A DNA stretch of 50,127 nucleotides, from NCBI GenBank assembly GCA_934229725.1, contig CAKQDX010000016.1, forward strand, positions 1-50,127. The letters are read 5' to 3'. The translations under genes were made by a program, and so were the position numbers. Below, in pieces: positions 1-8,227 of the stretch. Below the pieces are notes generated by a model. That model was given only the letters and a program-made list of their open reading frames with translations. It searched no databases and was not told where the DNA came from. Origin of the DNA: an uncultured Streptococcus sp. (GTDB lineage: Bacteria > Bacillota > Bacilli > Lactobacillales > Streptococcaceae). Numbering within the stretch: position 1 is the stretch's first letter; each line of letters begins with the position of its first letter.

Positions 1-29
1 ATCTTCATAAGTTAATTTCATAATAAAAA

Positions 30-70
30 CACCCCAAAAGTTAGATTTTTTCTGTCTAACTTTTGGGGTG
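30..70 (-). terminator. Strong inverted repeat, terminator-like, possible IS end
   Basis: A 16-bp perfect inverted repeat (30-45 against 55-70, arms starting CACCCCAAAAG) has a T-rich loop. On the minus strand the stem is followed by a T-rich run (positions 20-29), so it would terminate minus-strand transcription. No minus-strand gene lies immediately to its right, so it may be the end of a degraded insertion element. The stretch from about 71 to 290 shows no gene that I can support. Confidence 0.4.
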
Positions 71-341
71 CAGTTCACATTCTACCAAGCTTCTTTATTC
101 ACGCTTCTACAAATACTGCTGCAGGTCTCTGTTTAGCGAAGTCACTCTTTTAGAGGAGTAGGAATGAGCCTATGAGAGCAGGTGATTATTTGATACTACT
201 CATCACTTTTATTTGTCTTGAACTGTGAACTAACTTGAGCATTAAGAAAATATGAGAGAATTTCCAGTTCTTACTCGCTTTTTTCCCCTTATTACAGTAC
301 AATAGACCTCAAAAGTGAAAATTTGAAACGAGGTATTCCCT

Positions 342-956
342 ATGTGGAAATGGTTTAAGCGACTCATTGTCCTCGTCATTGTGCTCTTTATTGCAGTGGC
401 GGCCCTTCTCATTCCGGACAAGATTGACAGTCAAGACCAATTAAAAAATGTATCAACACAAACGACTCTAGCTGACCTAGCTAAAGCAGGTATTGGAGGG
501 GCGTCCCTATCATCAGGCGGTCTTTCAACTGAAATTAATCTTGATAGTAACCAACTGCGTCAGGTGCTTAAAGCAAGCCTTTCGGATTCTAAGGACGAGA
601 CACTACAAAATAGCACCGTAGATCTGGGAGATTCTTATCTGACAGTTAAGGTACCAGTTTCCATTGGCCCAGTTGGATCAACATTTAGCCTTGATTTTAC
701 AGTTAGTACGAACAAGGAAGTCATCCTACTAGACTTGGCAGGTGCTCACCTAGGTCGCCTTCCAGTCCCTAAATCACTGGTTCTACCTTACCTCAAGAAG
801 AGCATCGCTCAATCTAATAGTGGTATTCGCATGGTTAACGATCAGATTCAGCTTAAACTCCCTGACATCGGCTACGAGATTGACCAAGCCTCAGTTGCCA
901 ACGGTAAGATGAAAGTCAAACTCAATATTCCAATTTCCTTGCCAACCAGTTGGTAA
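342..956 (+). CDS. Membrane-anchored protein of unknown function
   Basis: 204 residues. The N-terminus MWKWFKR is followed by a hydrophobic segment (about residues 8-24), which predicts one membrane anchor or uncleaved signal with the rest outside the cell. The remainder is soluble-looking and beta-rich, with repeated LDL/VKVP patterns and no catalytic motif that I recognise. An AGGT-type ribosome site precedes the ATG, and TACAAT at 298-303 may be the -10 box. The gene is monocistronic, with a terminator at 988-1017. It resembles the extracytoplasmic DUF2140/YpmS-type proteins of streptococci in size and plan, but I do not claim that family. It lies directly upstream of the CRISPR-Cas operon and is probably unrelated to it. 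Confidence 0.75.
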   Translation: MWKWFKRLIVLVIVLFIAVAALLIPDKIDSQDQLKNVSTQTTLADLAKAGIGGASLSSGGLSTEINLDSNQLRQVLKASLSDSKDETLQNSTVDLGDSYLTVKVPVSIGPVGSTFSLDFTVSTNKEVILLDLAGAHLGRLPVPKSLVLPYLKKSIAQSNSGIRMVNDQIQLKLPDIGYEIDQASVANGKMKVKLNIPISLPTSW

Positions 957-987
957 TTTACAACCATTTGTTCAAAAATGAAACCCA

Positions 988-1017
988 AGACCAAGTCCAA
1001 GCTGACTTGGTTTTTTG
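988..1017 (+). terminator. Rho-independent terminator after the 342-956 gene
   Basis: ACCAAGTC (990-997) pairs with GACTTGGT (1004-1011) around a 6-nt loop, followed by a T run to 1016. It separates the membrane-protein gene from the cas9 promoter region. Confidence 0.85.
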
Positions 1018-1139
1018 CATGCGAAAACTTGTCAAAGAGAGTAGTACTTGTATTCTCCCTAGGTTTTGTTATGAAATGGATAAAGTTTTTTAACTAAAAA
1101 TGAAATTGATTTGGCTTTTTAAAACATAGATTATAGCGT

Positions 1140-1180
1140 TTACAAATACAGTTGTAATTTTTCAGATATTATTGTAAAAT
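1140..1180 (+). promoter_or_regulatory. Predicted cas9 promoter with overlapping inverted repeat
   Basis: TTGTAA (1152-1157), a 17-nt spacer and TAAAAT (1175-1180) form a plausible sigma-A promoter. The -35 box is the right arm of a perfect inverted repeat, TTACAA-N6-TTGTAA (1140-1157), which could be an operator. The ribosome site AAGGAG lies just before the ATG at 1210. Confidence 0.6.
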
Positions 1181-1209
1181 TTTAGAAAAAAGCATAAGGA
1201 GAATACTAA

Positions 1210-4200
1210 ATGAGTGATTTAGTTTTAGGACTTGATATCGGTATAGGTTCTGTTGGTGTAGGTATCCTTAATAAAGTTACAGGAGAAATTATCCATAAAA
1301 ATTCTCGCATTTTTCCAGCTGCTCAAGCTGAGAATAATCTAGAACGTAGAACGAATCGTCAAGGAAGACGATTGACACGACGTAAAAAACATCGTAGAGT
1401 TCGTTTAAATCATTTATTTGAGGAGAGTGGCTTAATCACAGATTTCACCAAGGTCTCAATTAACCTTAACCCATATCAATTACGAGTTAAGGGTTTGACT
1501 GCTGAATTGTCAAATGAAGAATTGTTCATCGCTCTTAAAAATATGGTGAAACACCGTGGGATTAGTTATCTTGATGATGCCAGTGATGACGGAAATTCTT
1601 TAGTAGGAGACTATGCACAAATTGTTAAGGAAAACAGTAAACAATTAGAGACAAAAACCCCTGGTCAGATTCAATTGGAACGCTACCAAAAATATGGTCA
1701 ATTACGTGGTGATTTTACTATTGAGGAAGATGGAAAAAAACATCGCTTAATTAATGTCTTTCCAACTTCAGCTTATCGTGCAGAAGCACTGAAAATACTG
1801 CAAACTCAGCAAGAATTTAATCCACAGATTATAGATGAATTTATTAATAGCTATCTCGAAATATTAACTGGAAAACGTAAATATTATCACGGACCTGGAA
1901 ATGAAAAGTCGCGGACTGATTATGGAAAGTATACTACTAAGAAAGATGCTCAAGGTGAGTACATAACCTTAAATAATATTTTTGGAATCCTAATTGGGAA
2001 ATGTACATTTTATCCGGAAGAGTTTAGAGCAGCAAAAGCGTCTTACACAGCTCAAGAATTCAATTTGCTAAATGATTTGAACAATCTAACCGTTCCAACA
2101 GAAACCAAGAAGTTGAGTGAAGAACAGAAACATCAAATCATTACCTATGTCAAAAATGAAAAGGCGATGGGTCCAGCGAAACTCTTTAAATATATCGCTA
2201 AGCTACTTTCTTGCGATGTTGCGGATATCAAAGGATACCGTATCGATAAATCAGATAAAGCTGAAATTCATACTTTCGAAGCTTATCGAAAAATGAAGAC
2301 GCTTGAAACCATTGATATTGAGCAAATGGAGAGAGAAAAACTTGATAAGTTAGCCTATGTCTTAACATTAAACACTGAGAGGGAAGGTATCCAAGAAGCG
2401 TTAGATCATGAGTTTGCTGATGGTACTTTTAGTCAGGAGCAAGTTGACGAATTGGTTCAATTCCGCAGAGCAAATAGTTCCATTTTTGGAAAAGGTTGGC
2501 ATAGTTTTTCTGTCAAGCTGATGATGGAGTTAATTCCAGAATTATATGCGACGTCAGAAGAACAAATGACTATCTTGACACGACTAGGAAAACAAAAAAC
2601 AACTTCGTCTTCAAATAAAACAAAATATATTGATGAGAAACAATTAACGGAAGAAATCTACAATCCTGTTGTTGCTAAGTCTGTTCGTCAAGCCATTAAA
2701 ATTGTAAATGCAGCAATTAAAAAATATGGAGACTTTGATAATATTGTCATCGAAATGGCTCGAGAAACGAATGAAGATGACGAAAAGAAAGCTATTCAAA
2801 AGATTCAAAAAGCTAATAAGGCGGAAAAGGATGCAGCAATGCTTAAGGCTGCTAATCAATATAATGGAAAGGCTGAATTACCTCATAGTGTTTTCCACGG
2901 TCATAAGCAATTAGCGACCAAAATCCGCCTTTGGCATCAGCAAGGAGAACGTTGCCTTTATACTGGTAAAACAATTTCTATCCATGATTTGATCAATAAT
3001 CCTAATCAGTTTGAAATAGATCATATTTTACCTCTTTCTATCACCTTTGATGATAGCCTTGCCAATAAGGTTTTAGTTTATGCAACTGCTAACCAAGAAA
3101 AAGGACAACGAACACCTTATCAGGCTTTAGATAGTATGGATGACGCATGGTCTTTCCGTGAACTAAAAGCCTTTGTACGTGAATTAAAAGCACTATCAAA
3201 CAAGAAAAAAGAATACCTTCTTACAGAAGAGGATATTTCAAAATTTGATGTTCGAAAGAAATTTATTGAACGAAACCTTGTAGATACAAGATACGCTTCA
3301 AGAGTTGTCCTAAATGCCCTTCAAGAACACTTTAGAGCTCACAAGATTGATACAAAAGTTTCCGTGGTTCGTGGTCAATTTACATCTCAATTGAGACGTC
3401 ATTGGGGAATTGATAAGACTCGTGATACCTACCATCACCATGCCGTAGATGCACTAATTATTGCTGCTTCAAGTCAGTTGAATTTGTGGAAAAAACAAAA
3501 GAATACTCTTGTAAGTTATTCAGATGACCAACTACTTGATATTGAAACAGGTGAACTTATTAGTGACGATGAGTACAAGGAATCTGTATTCAAAGCCCCT
3601 TATCAACATTTTGTTGATACATTGAAGAGTAAAGAATTTGAAGACAGTATCTTATTCTCATATCAAGTGGATTCTAAGTTTAATCGTAAAATATCAGATG
3701 CCACTATTTATGCGACAAGAAAAACGAAATTAGATAAAGAGAAAAAAGAATACACTTATACTTTAGGGAAAATAAAAGATATCTATGCTTTAGGGACAAA
3801 AACCCCTTCTAAAACGGGATTTTATAAGTTTTTAGATTTATACAAAAAGGATAAATCCCAATTCTTAATGTATCAAAAGAATAGAAAAACTTGGGATGAA
3901 GTAATAGAGAAGATATTGGAACAATATCGACCATTTAAAGAAAAGGACAAAAATGGAAAAGAGGTTGATTTTAATCCTTTTGAAAAATATAGAATTGAAA
4001 ATGGACCTATTCGCAAGTATAGTCGAAAAGGCAATGGTCCAGAAATTAAGAGTCTTAAATACTACGATAATCTCCTAGGAAGATTTGTTGATATAACTCC
4101 CTCAGAAAGTAAAAATCCTGTAGCTTTACTATCTTTGAATCCTTGGAGAACAGATGTATACTACAATACAGAAACAAGAAAATATGAATTCTTAGGATTA

Positions 4201-4629
4201 AAATATGCAGATTTGTGTTTCGAAAAAGGAGGTTCTTACGGTATTTCAAAAGTTAAGTATAATAAAATAAGAGAGAAAGAAGGAATTGGTAAGAATTCAG
4301 AATTTAAGTTTACACTGTATAAGAATGATTTAATTTTAATTAAGGATACTGAAACAAATCGTCAACAAGTCTTTAGATTTTGGTCTCGTACTGGGAAAGA
4401 TAATCCAAAAAGATTTGAAAAGCATAAAATAGAATTAAAACCTTATGAAAAAGCAAGATTTGAGAAGGGAGAAGAACTTGAGGTATTAGGAAAGGTACCA
4501 CCTTCTTCTAATCAATTGCAAAAGAATATGCAGATAGAAAATCTTTCAATTTATAAAGTAAGAACAGATGTCCTAGGAAATCAGCATATCCTCAAAAATG
4601 AGGGTGATAAGCCTAAGCTAGATTTTTAA
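1210..4629 (+). CDS. cas9: CRISPR-associated endonuclease Cas9 (type II-A, St1Cas9-type)
   Basis: 1139 residues. This RNA-guided double-strand DNA endonuclease works with crRNA and the tracrRNA encoded just downstream. Visible parts are RuvC-I with Asp9 (LDIGIGS), an arginine-rich bridge helix (about 45-75), RuvC-II with Glu515 (IVIEMARE), the HNH core with Asp604-His605 (EIDHILPLS), and RuvC-III with HHHAVDA (Asp747). The catalytic residues are intact. Residues 1-837 are very close to S. thermophilus CRISPR1 Cas9 as I remember it (1121 residues), apart from a 6-residue longer segment near 237-253. After about residue 838 the sequence diverges strongly, and similarity returns in patches, including the C-terminus KNEGDKPKLDF. 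The divergent part is the wedge/PAM-interacting region, so the PAM is probably different from the LMD-9 enzyme. First gene of the cas operon; start chosen by its AAGGAG. Confidence 0.98.
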   Translation: MSDLVLGLDIGIGSVGVGILNKVTGEIIHKNSRIFPAAQAENNLERRTNRQGRRLTRRKKHRRVRLNHLFEESGLITDFTKVSINLNPYQLRVKGLTAELSNEELFIALKNMVKHRGISYLDDASDDGNSLVGDYAQIVKENSKQLETKTPGQIQLERYQKYGQLRGDFTIEEDGKKHRLINVFPTSAYRAEALKILQTQQEFNPQIIDEFINSYLEILTGKRKYYHGPGNEKSRTDYGKYTTKKDAQGEYITLNNIFGILIGKCTFYPEEFRAAKASYTAQEFNLLNDLNNLTVPTETKKLSEEQKHQIITYVKNEKAMGPAKLFKYIAKLLSCDVADIKGYRIDKSDKAEIHTFEAYRKMKTLETIDIEQMEREKLDKLAYVLTLNTEREGIQEALDHEFADGTFSQEQVDELVQFRRANSSIFGKGWHSFSVKLMMELIPELYATSEEQMTILTRLGKQKTTSSSNKTKYIDEKQLTEEIYNPVVAKSVRQAIKIVNAAIKKYGDFDNIVIEMARETNEDDEKKAIQKIQKANKAEKDAAMLKAANQYNGKAELPHSVFHGHKQLATKIRLWHQQGERCLYTGKTISIHDLINNPNQFEIDHILPLSITFDDSLANKVLVYATANQEKGQRTPYQALDSMDDAWSFRELKAFVRELKALSNKKKEYLLTEEDISKFDVRKKFIERNLVDTRYASRVVLNALQEHFRAHKIDTKVSVVRGQFTSQLRRHWGIDKTRDTYHHHAVDALIIAASSQLNLWKKQKNTLVSYSDDQLLDIETGELISDDEYKESVFKAPYQHFVDTLKSKEFEDSILFSYQVDSKFNRKISDATIYATRKTKLDKEKKEYTYTLGKIKDIYALGTKTPSKTGFYKFLDLYKKDKSQFLMYQKNRKTWDEVIEKILEQYRPFKEKDKNGKEVDFNPFEKYRIENGPIRKYSRKGNGPEIKSLKYYDNLLGRFVDITPSESKNPVALLSLNPWRTDVYYNTETRKYEFLGLKYADLCFEKGGSYGISKVKYNKIREKEGIGKNSEFKFTLYKNDLILIKDTETNRQQVFRFWSRTGKDNPKRFEKHKIELKPYEKARFEKGEELEVLGKVPPSSNQLQKNMQIENLSIYKVRTDVLGNQHILKNEGDKPKLDF

Positions 4630-4648
4630 TATTAATTGTTAAAAAGTG

Positions 4649-4677
4649 TTGCAATTATAGTTGTCATATACTATAAT
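4649..4677 (+). promoter_or_regulatory. tracrRNA promoter
   Basis: TTGCAA (4649-4654), exactly 17 nt, then TATAAT (4672-4677): a near-consensus sigma-A promoter 20 bp after the cas9 stop. Transcription should start near 4683-4685, right at the 5' hairpin of the tracrRNA. Confidence 0.85.
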
Positions 4678-4682
4678 AATCG

Positions 4683-4785
4683 TGTAAGGGACGCCTTACA
4701 CAGTTACTTAAATCTTGCAGAAGCTACAAAGATAAGGCTTCATGCCGAAATCAACACCCTGTCATTTTATGGCAGGGTGTTTTCG
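4683..4785 (+). ncRNA. tracrRNA of the type II-A system
   Basis: The anti-repeat ACAGTTACTTAAATCTT (4700-4716) is the exact reverse complement of the central part of the CRISPR repeat. A second pairing block, CTACAAAGAT (4723-4732), can pair with the repeat start GTTTTTGTA. Then follow the nexus region (AAGGCTTCATGCC, 4734-4746) and the final hairpin CACCCTGTC/GGCAGGGTG (4755-4763 and 4771-4779) with a T run, which acts as terminator. This matches the known S. thermophilus CRISPR1 tracrRNA and its position between cas9 and cas1. A 5' hairpin GTGTAAGG/CCTTACAC (4682-4689 and 4694-4701) overlaps the first two bases of the anti-repeat. Transcription comes from its own promoter; the RNA also lies inside any cas9-cas1 read-through transcript. 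Confidence 0.95.
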
Positions 4786-4805
4786 TTATTTAAAAAGGAG
4801 AAATA

Positions 4806-5717
4806 ATGACTTGGAGAGTTGTACATGTCAGTCAAAGTGAGAAGATGCGTTTAAAGCTTGATAACTTGTTAGTGCAAAAGATGGGAGAAGAGTTTACAGT
4901 GCCACTTAGTGATATTTCGATAATAGTTGCTGAAGGTGGGGATACAGTTGTTACTCTTCGATTATTAAGTGCCCTAAGTAAATATAATATTGCCTTAGTT
5001 GTCTGTGATAATGAACATTTACCAACAGGGATCTATCATTCACAAAATGGGCATTTTAGAGCTTACAAGCGCTTGAAAGAACAGATGGACTGGTCTCAGA
5101 AACAAAAAGATAAGGCATGGCAGATTGTGACTTACTATAAAATCAATAATCAAGAGGATGTCCTAGCCATGTTTGAAAAAAGTCTGGATAACATTAGATT
5201 ACTTTCAGACTATAAAGAGCAGATAGAACCAGGTGATAGAACCAATAGAGAGGGACATGCCGCTAAGGTCTACTTTAATGAACTTTTCGGTAAACAATTT
5301 GTCAGAGTAACCCAGCAAGAAGCCGATGTCATAAATGCTGGCTTAAACTATGGCTACTCTATCATGAGGGCACAGATGGCTAGAATAGTGGCGGGTTATG
5401 GTTTAAATGGACTATTAGGTATCTTCCATAAAAATGAATACAATCAGTTTAATTTGGTTGATGACTTGATGGAGCCATTTAGACAGATTGTAGATGTTTG
5501 GGTTTATGATAATCTACGAGATCAAGAATTTCTTAAGTATGAGTATAGGTTGGGATTGACAGATTTGCTCAATGCTAAAATCAAATATGGCAAAGAGACA
5601 TGCTCAGTGACAGTTGCTATGGATAAGTATGTTAAAGGTTTTATCAAATATATTTCGGAAAAAGATAGTAGTAAATTTCACTGCCCAGTGGTATCAAGTT
5701 TAGAGTGGAGAGAATAA
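4806..5717 (+). CDS. cas1: CRISPR-associated integrase Cas1
   Basis: 303 residues, normal length for type II-A Cas1. With Cas2 it forms the complex that inserts new spacers at the leader end of the array. The expected metal-binding triad is visible: Glu149 (NREGHAAKVYF), His208 (IFHKNEYNQF) and Glu223 (DLMEPFR). AAAAAGGAG lies directly upstream of the ATG, right after the tracrRNA terminator, so translation depends on read-through of that terminator or on a promoter I cannot see. One base separates it from cas2. Csn2 and Cas9 are also needed for adaptation in type II-A systems. Confidence 0.97.
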   Translation: MTWRVVHVSQSEKMRLKLDNLLVQKMGEEFTVPLSDISIIVAEGGDTVVTLRLLSALSKYNIALVVCDNEHLPTGIYHSQNGHFRAYKRLKEQMDWSQKQKDKAWQIVTYYKINNQEDVLAMFEKSLDNIRLLSDYKEQIEPGDRTNREGHAAKVYFNELFGKQFVRVTQQEADVINAGLNYGYSIMRAQMARIVAGYGLNGLLGIFHKNEYNQFNLVDDLMEPFRQIVDVWVYDNLRDQEFLKYEYRLGLTDLLNAKIKYGKETCSVTVAMDKYVKGFIKYISEKDSSKFHCPVVSSLEWRE

Positions 5718-5718
5718 G

Positions 5719-6042
5719 ATGAGGTATGAAGCGTTGAGATTATTATGTTTTTTTGATTTGCCAATGGAATCCAAGGATGAAAAAAGAATCTATCGTAATT
5801 TTCGTAAAGAATTAATTTCAAATGGATTTGAAATGTTACAATTTTCGGTTTACTATCGCACTTGTCCTAATAGAAGCTTTGCAAATAAGTTTTATAAGAA
5901 GTTAAAGATGAGTAATCTACCTGCTGGAAATGTGAGGCTTTTGGCAGTTACTGAAAAGCAATTTTCAGAGATGACATTAATCATAGGTGGTAAAACTAGG
6001 CAAGAAGAAATCGTTAGTGATAATAAGTTGGTGGTTATATGA
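5719..6042 (+). CDS. cas2: CRISPR-associated protein Cas2
   Basis: 107 residues, the usual size. The N-terminus has the Cas2 ferredoxin-like start with the conserved aspartate at position 13 (LLCFFDLPMES), and the beta-strand QFSVYYRTC follows. It is the structural core of the Cas1-Cas2 integrase. It starts one base after the cas1 stop and overlaps csn2 by 4 bp (ATGA), so cas1, cas2 and csn2 are translationally coupled. Confidence 0.96.
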   Translation: MRYEALRLLCFFDLPMESKDEKRIYRNFRKELISNGFEMLQFSVYYRTCPNRSFANKFYKKLKMSNLPAGNVRLLAVTEKQFSEMTLIIGGKTRQEEIVSDNKLVVI

Positions 6043-7091
6043 AATTTTTTGTACAACATCCTTACAAAGAACGTATTGAATTGAATATTGGTGCAATGAC
6101 ACAAATTGTTGGTCAAAATAAAGAACTCAAATATTATATTTGGCAGATTTTAAGCTGGTATTTCGGTGGAAAAAAATACTCGAGTGAGGACTTAAGTATT
6201 TTTGATTATGAGGAGCCTACCATACTTGATGAGGCTGGCGAGATAGTGAAACGAAGTAGTTATCACTTTATTGATATTTCAAATTTTAAGGATTTACTGG
6301 AGCAGATGGAATACAAGAAAGGAACACTTGCTCACGGTTATCTTAGTAAAATTGTCAATCAGGTTGATATTGTAGACCATTTGGAGAAAATTAATGAACA
6401 AGTTGAGCTTATAGAAGGAGCGATGAATCAGCATATAAACTTAAACTGTGGTAAGGTGGAATACCATTTAGAGAATCGTCCTCTGACACTAGACCAACTA
6501 CTTTCAAAAAATTTTAGTCCATTTTTTGCCATTAAGGACAAGAATCTATCTTTTGAATGGGTCACAAATACCGATAAACTATCCCTCTTTTTAGAAATGA
6601 TAGACCGTCTTCTGTCACAAACAACAGAGAAATTTCTCATTGTGCTAAAAAATATTGATAGCTTTGTCTCAGAGGAATTTTATGATAGTTTTTATAAGCA
6701 AATTGGTCAGCTAGTCAAAAAGTATCCGAACTTAACCTTTATCTTATTTCCAAGTGACCAAGGCTATCTAAAGATTGATGAGGAAAATAGTAGGTTTGTC
6801 AATATTTTATCTGATCAGGTAGAACATCTGTATGATATTGAGTTTATGTATGAAAGGGTAAAGAAACATTATCCAAGTAATAATTTCCCAACGAGAGAAG
6901 ATTTTAGGATATCGTTGGAGACTGTTATTCCTTATTTATTAACAAAAATGATAAGACAGCCTAGTCTCTCACTTATTGATTCAGTAATTTTGAATATCCT
7001 AAATCAGTTGTTTCACTTTAACTACTGTATAAGATATTCACAAACACCTGATGAGGAGCTATTACATAAATTTTTAGAAAGTAAGAATTGA
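6039..7091 (+). CDS. csn2: CRISPR adaptation protein Csn2 (long form)
   Basis: 350 residues, the long Csn2 form seen at S. thermophilus CRISPR1, as opposed to the about 220-residue form of other streptococci. Csn2 proteins form DNA-end-binding rings required for spacer acquisition. The N-terminus (MKFFVQHPYKERIELNIG) and the degenerate P-loop-type fold region (VGQNKELKYYIWQILSWYFGGKKY) fit; LIVLKNIDSF (about 200-210) takes the Walker B-like position. The start overlaps the cas2 stop. Its stop codon (7089-7091) lies inside the -35 box of the predicted pre-crRNA promoter, so gene and array promoter are fused. Confidence 0.93.
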   Translation: MKFFVQHPYKERIELNIGAMTQIVGQNKELKYYIWQILSWYFGGKKYSSEDLSIFDYEEPTILDEAGEIVKRSSYHFIDISNFKDLLEQMEYKKGTLAHGYLSKIVNQVDIVDHLEKINEQVELIEGAMNQHINLNCGKVEYHLENRPLTLDQLLSKNFSPFFAIKDKNLSFEWVTNTDKLSLFLEMIDRLLSQTTEKFLIVLKNIDSFVSEEFYDSFYKQIGQLVKKYPNLTFILFPSDQGYLKIDEENSRFVNILSDQVEHLYDIEFMYERVKKHYPSNNFPTREDFRISLETVIPYLLTKMIRQPSLSLIDSVILNILNQLFHFNYCIRYSQTPDEELLHKFLESKN

Positions 7092-7154
7092 CAAGGACAG
7101 TGATTGATTTTATAATCACTATGTGGGTATGAAAACGTCAAAATTTTATTTGAG
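7088..7154 (+). promoter_or_regulatory. CRISPR leader with pre-crRNA promoter
   Basis: TTGACA (7088-7093), 17 nt, TATAAT (7111-7116): a perfect-consensus promoter whose -35 contains the csn2 stop codon. Transcription should start about 7122, some 30 nt before the first repeat. AGTGATT/AATCACT (7099-7105 and 7114-7120) forms a hairpin across the -10. The leader ends in ATTTGAG next to the first repeat, the leader-anchoring motif known for type II-A integration. Confidence 0.85.
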
Positions 7155-8178
7155 GTTTTTGTACTCTCAAGATTTAAGTAACTGTACAACAAACCTACTG
7201 TACTAACTACGAGATTTACAGTTTTTGTACTCTCAAGATTTAAGTAACTGTACAACCTTATCATGAGTTTTCAAGCTCTAAATTTAGTTTTTGTACTCTC
7301 AAGATTTAAGTAACTGTACAACATAAAGATAAAGAAACCATCAAAACCTATCGTTTTTGTACTCTCAAGATTTAAGTAACTGTACAACTGCAGTACCTAG
7401 AGCAGTAGCCAAGTTACGTTTTTGTACTCTCAAGATTTAAGTAACTGTACAACCAAAAGTGCCATTCGTCATGCCGGATACATGTTTTTGTACTCTCAAG
7501 ATTTAAGTAACTGTACAACGGTCAGCAAGTCAATCTAAACCTGTTGAGCGTTTTTGTACTCTCAAGATTTAAGTAACTGTACAACAATACCGTAGCAAGG
7601 AAGGCCTTGGACGTAGTTTTTGTACTCTCAAGATTTAAGTAACTGTACAACCCCCGTAAGTTCTAATCTCCTCATCCGTCGTTTTTGTACTCTCAAGATT
7701 TAAGTAACTGTACAACTAAGTGACAGCTATCGATCCGTGACATATAGTTTTTGTACTCTCAAGATTTAAGTAACTGTACAACATCTTAATATCCGTTTCC
7801 TAACCTTTTAATGTTTTTGTACTCTCAAGATTTAAGTAACTGTACAACTCAAGGACACTAAAATTCTTGATTGAGCATGTTTTTGTACTCTCAAGATTTA
7901 AGTAACTGTACAACAAGCCTTTGTTGATGGCATTGTTAAGAATAGTTTTTGTACTCTCAAGATTTAAGTAACTGTACAACAAGCCTTTGTTGATGGCATT
8001 GTTAAGAATAGTTTTTGTACTCTCAAGATTTAAGTAACTGTACAACTTGCTCTAATTTACAAGCACAACAAGAAGTGTTTTTGTACTCTCAAGATTTAAG
8101 TAACTGTACAACAGAAGCTTGACGACCTACACGCCAGTAATGGTTTTTGTACTCTCAAGATTTAAGTAACTGTACAGT
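7155..8178 (+). CRISPR. CRISPR1-type array: 16 repeats, 15 spacers
   Basis: The repeat is 36 bp, starting GTTTTTGTACTCTCAAGATT and ending GTAACTGTACAAC. Repeats start at 7155, 7221, 7287, 7353, 7418, 7484, 7550, 7616, 7681, 7747, 7813, 7879, 7945, 8011, 8077 and 8143. Spacers are 30 nt except the fourth (7389-7417) and eighth (7652-7680), which are 29 nt. Internal repeats look identical. The last repeat ends ACAGT instead of ACAAC, the usual trailer-end degeneration, which sets the orientation: leader on the left, oldest spacers on the right. Spacers 12 (7915-7944) and 13 (7981-8010) are identical. I found no match of a spacer elsewhere in this window by eye. The system looks complete and active: intact cas genes, tracrRNA, promoter and uniform repeats. 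Confidence 0.99.
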
Positions 8179-8194
8179 TTGATTGCTCCAACTT

Positions 8195-8227
8195 AAAAAG
8201 CCAGTTCAACTTGAACTTGGCTTTTTT
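8195..8227. terminator. Bidirectional terminator between the CRISPR array and the permease operon
   Basis: AAAAGCC-AGTTCAA pairs with TTGAACT-TGGCTTTT with one bulge, with A run before and T run after. It serves the pre-crRNA on the plus strand and the permease operon on the minus strand; it overlaps the stop codon of the 8226-9041 gene. Confidence 0.85.

Noticed and set aside
1081..1210. Site for a long tracrRNA that would guide Cas9 to its own promoter
   Set aside because: I could not find a sufficient match between the tracrRNA 5' part and this region by eye.
7800..8045. Minus-strand open frames across the CRISPR array encoding repeated YSYLNLESTKT units
   Set aside because: They are translations of the CRISPR repeats; a repeat-spacer unit of 66 bp is a multiple of three, so frames stay open by chance.
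7155..8178. Self-targeting spacers
   Set aside because: No spacer was matched to another place in the window by eye; the rest of the genome could not be checked.
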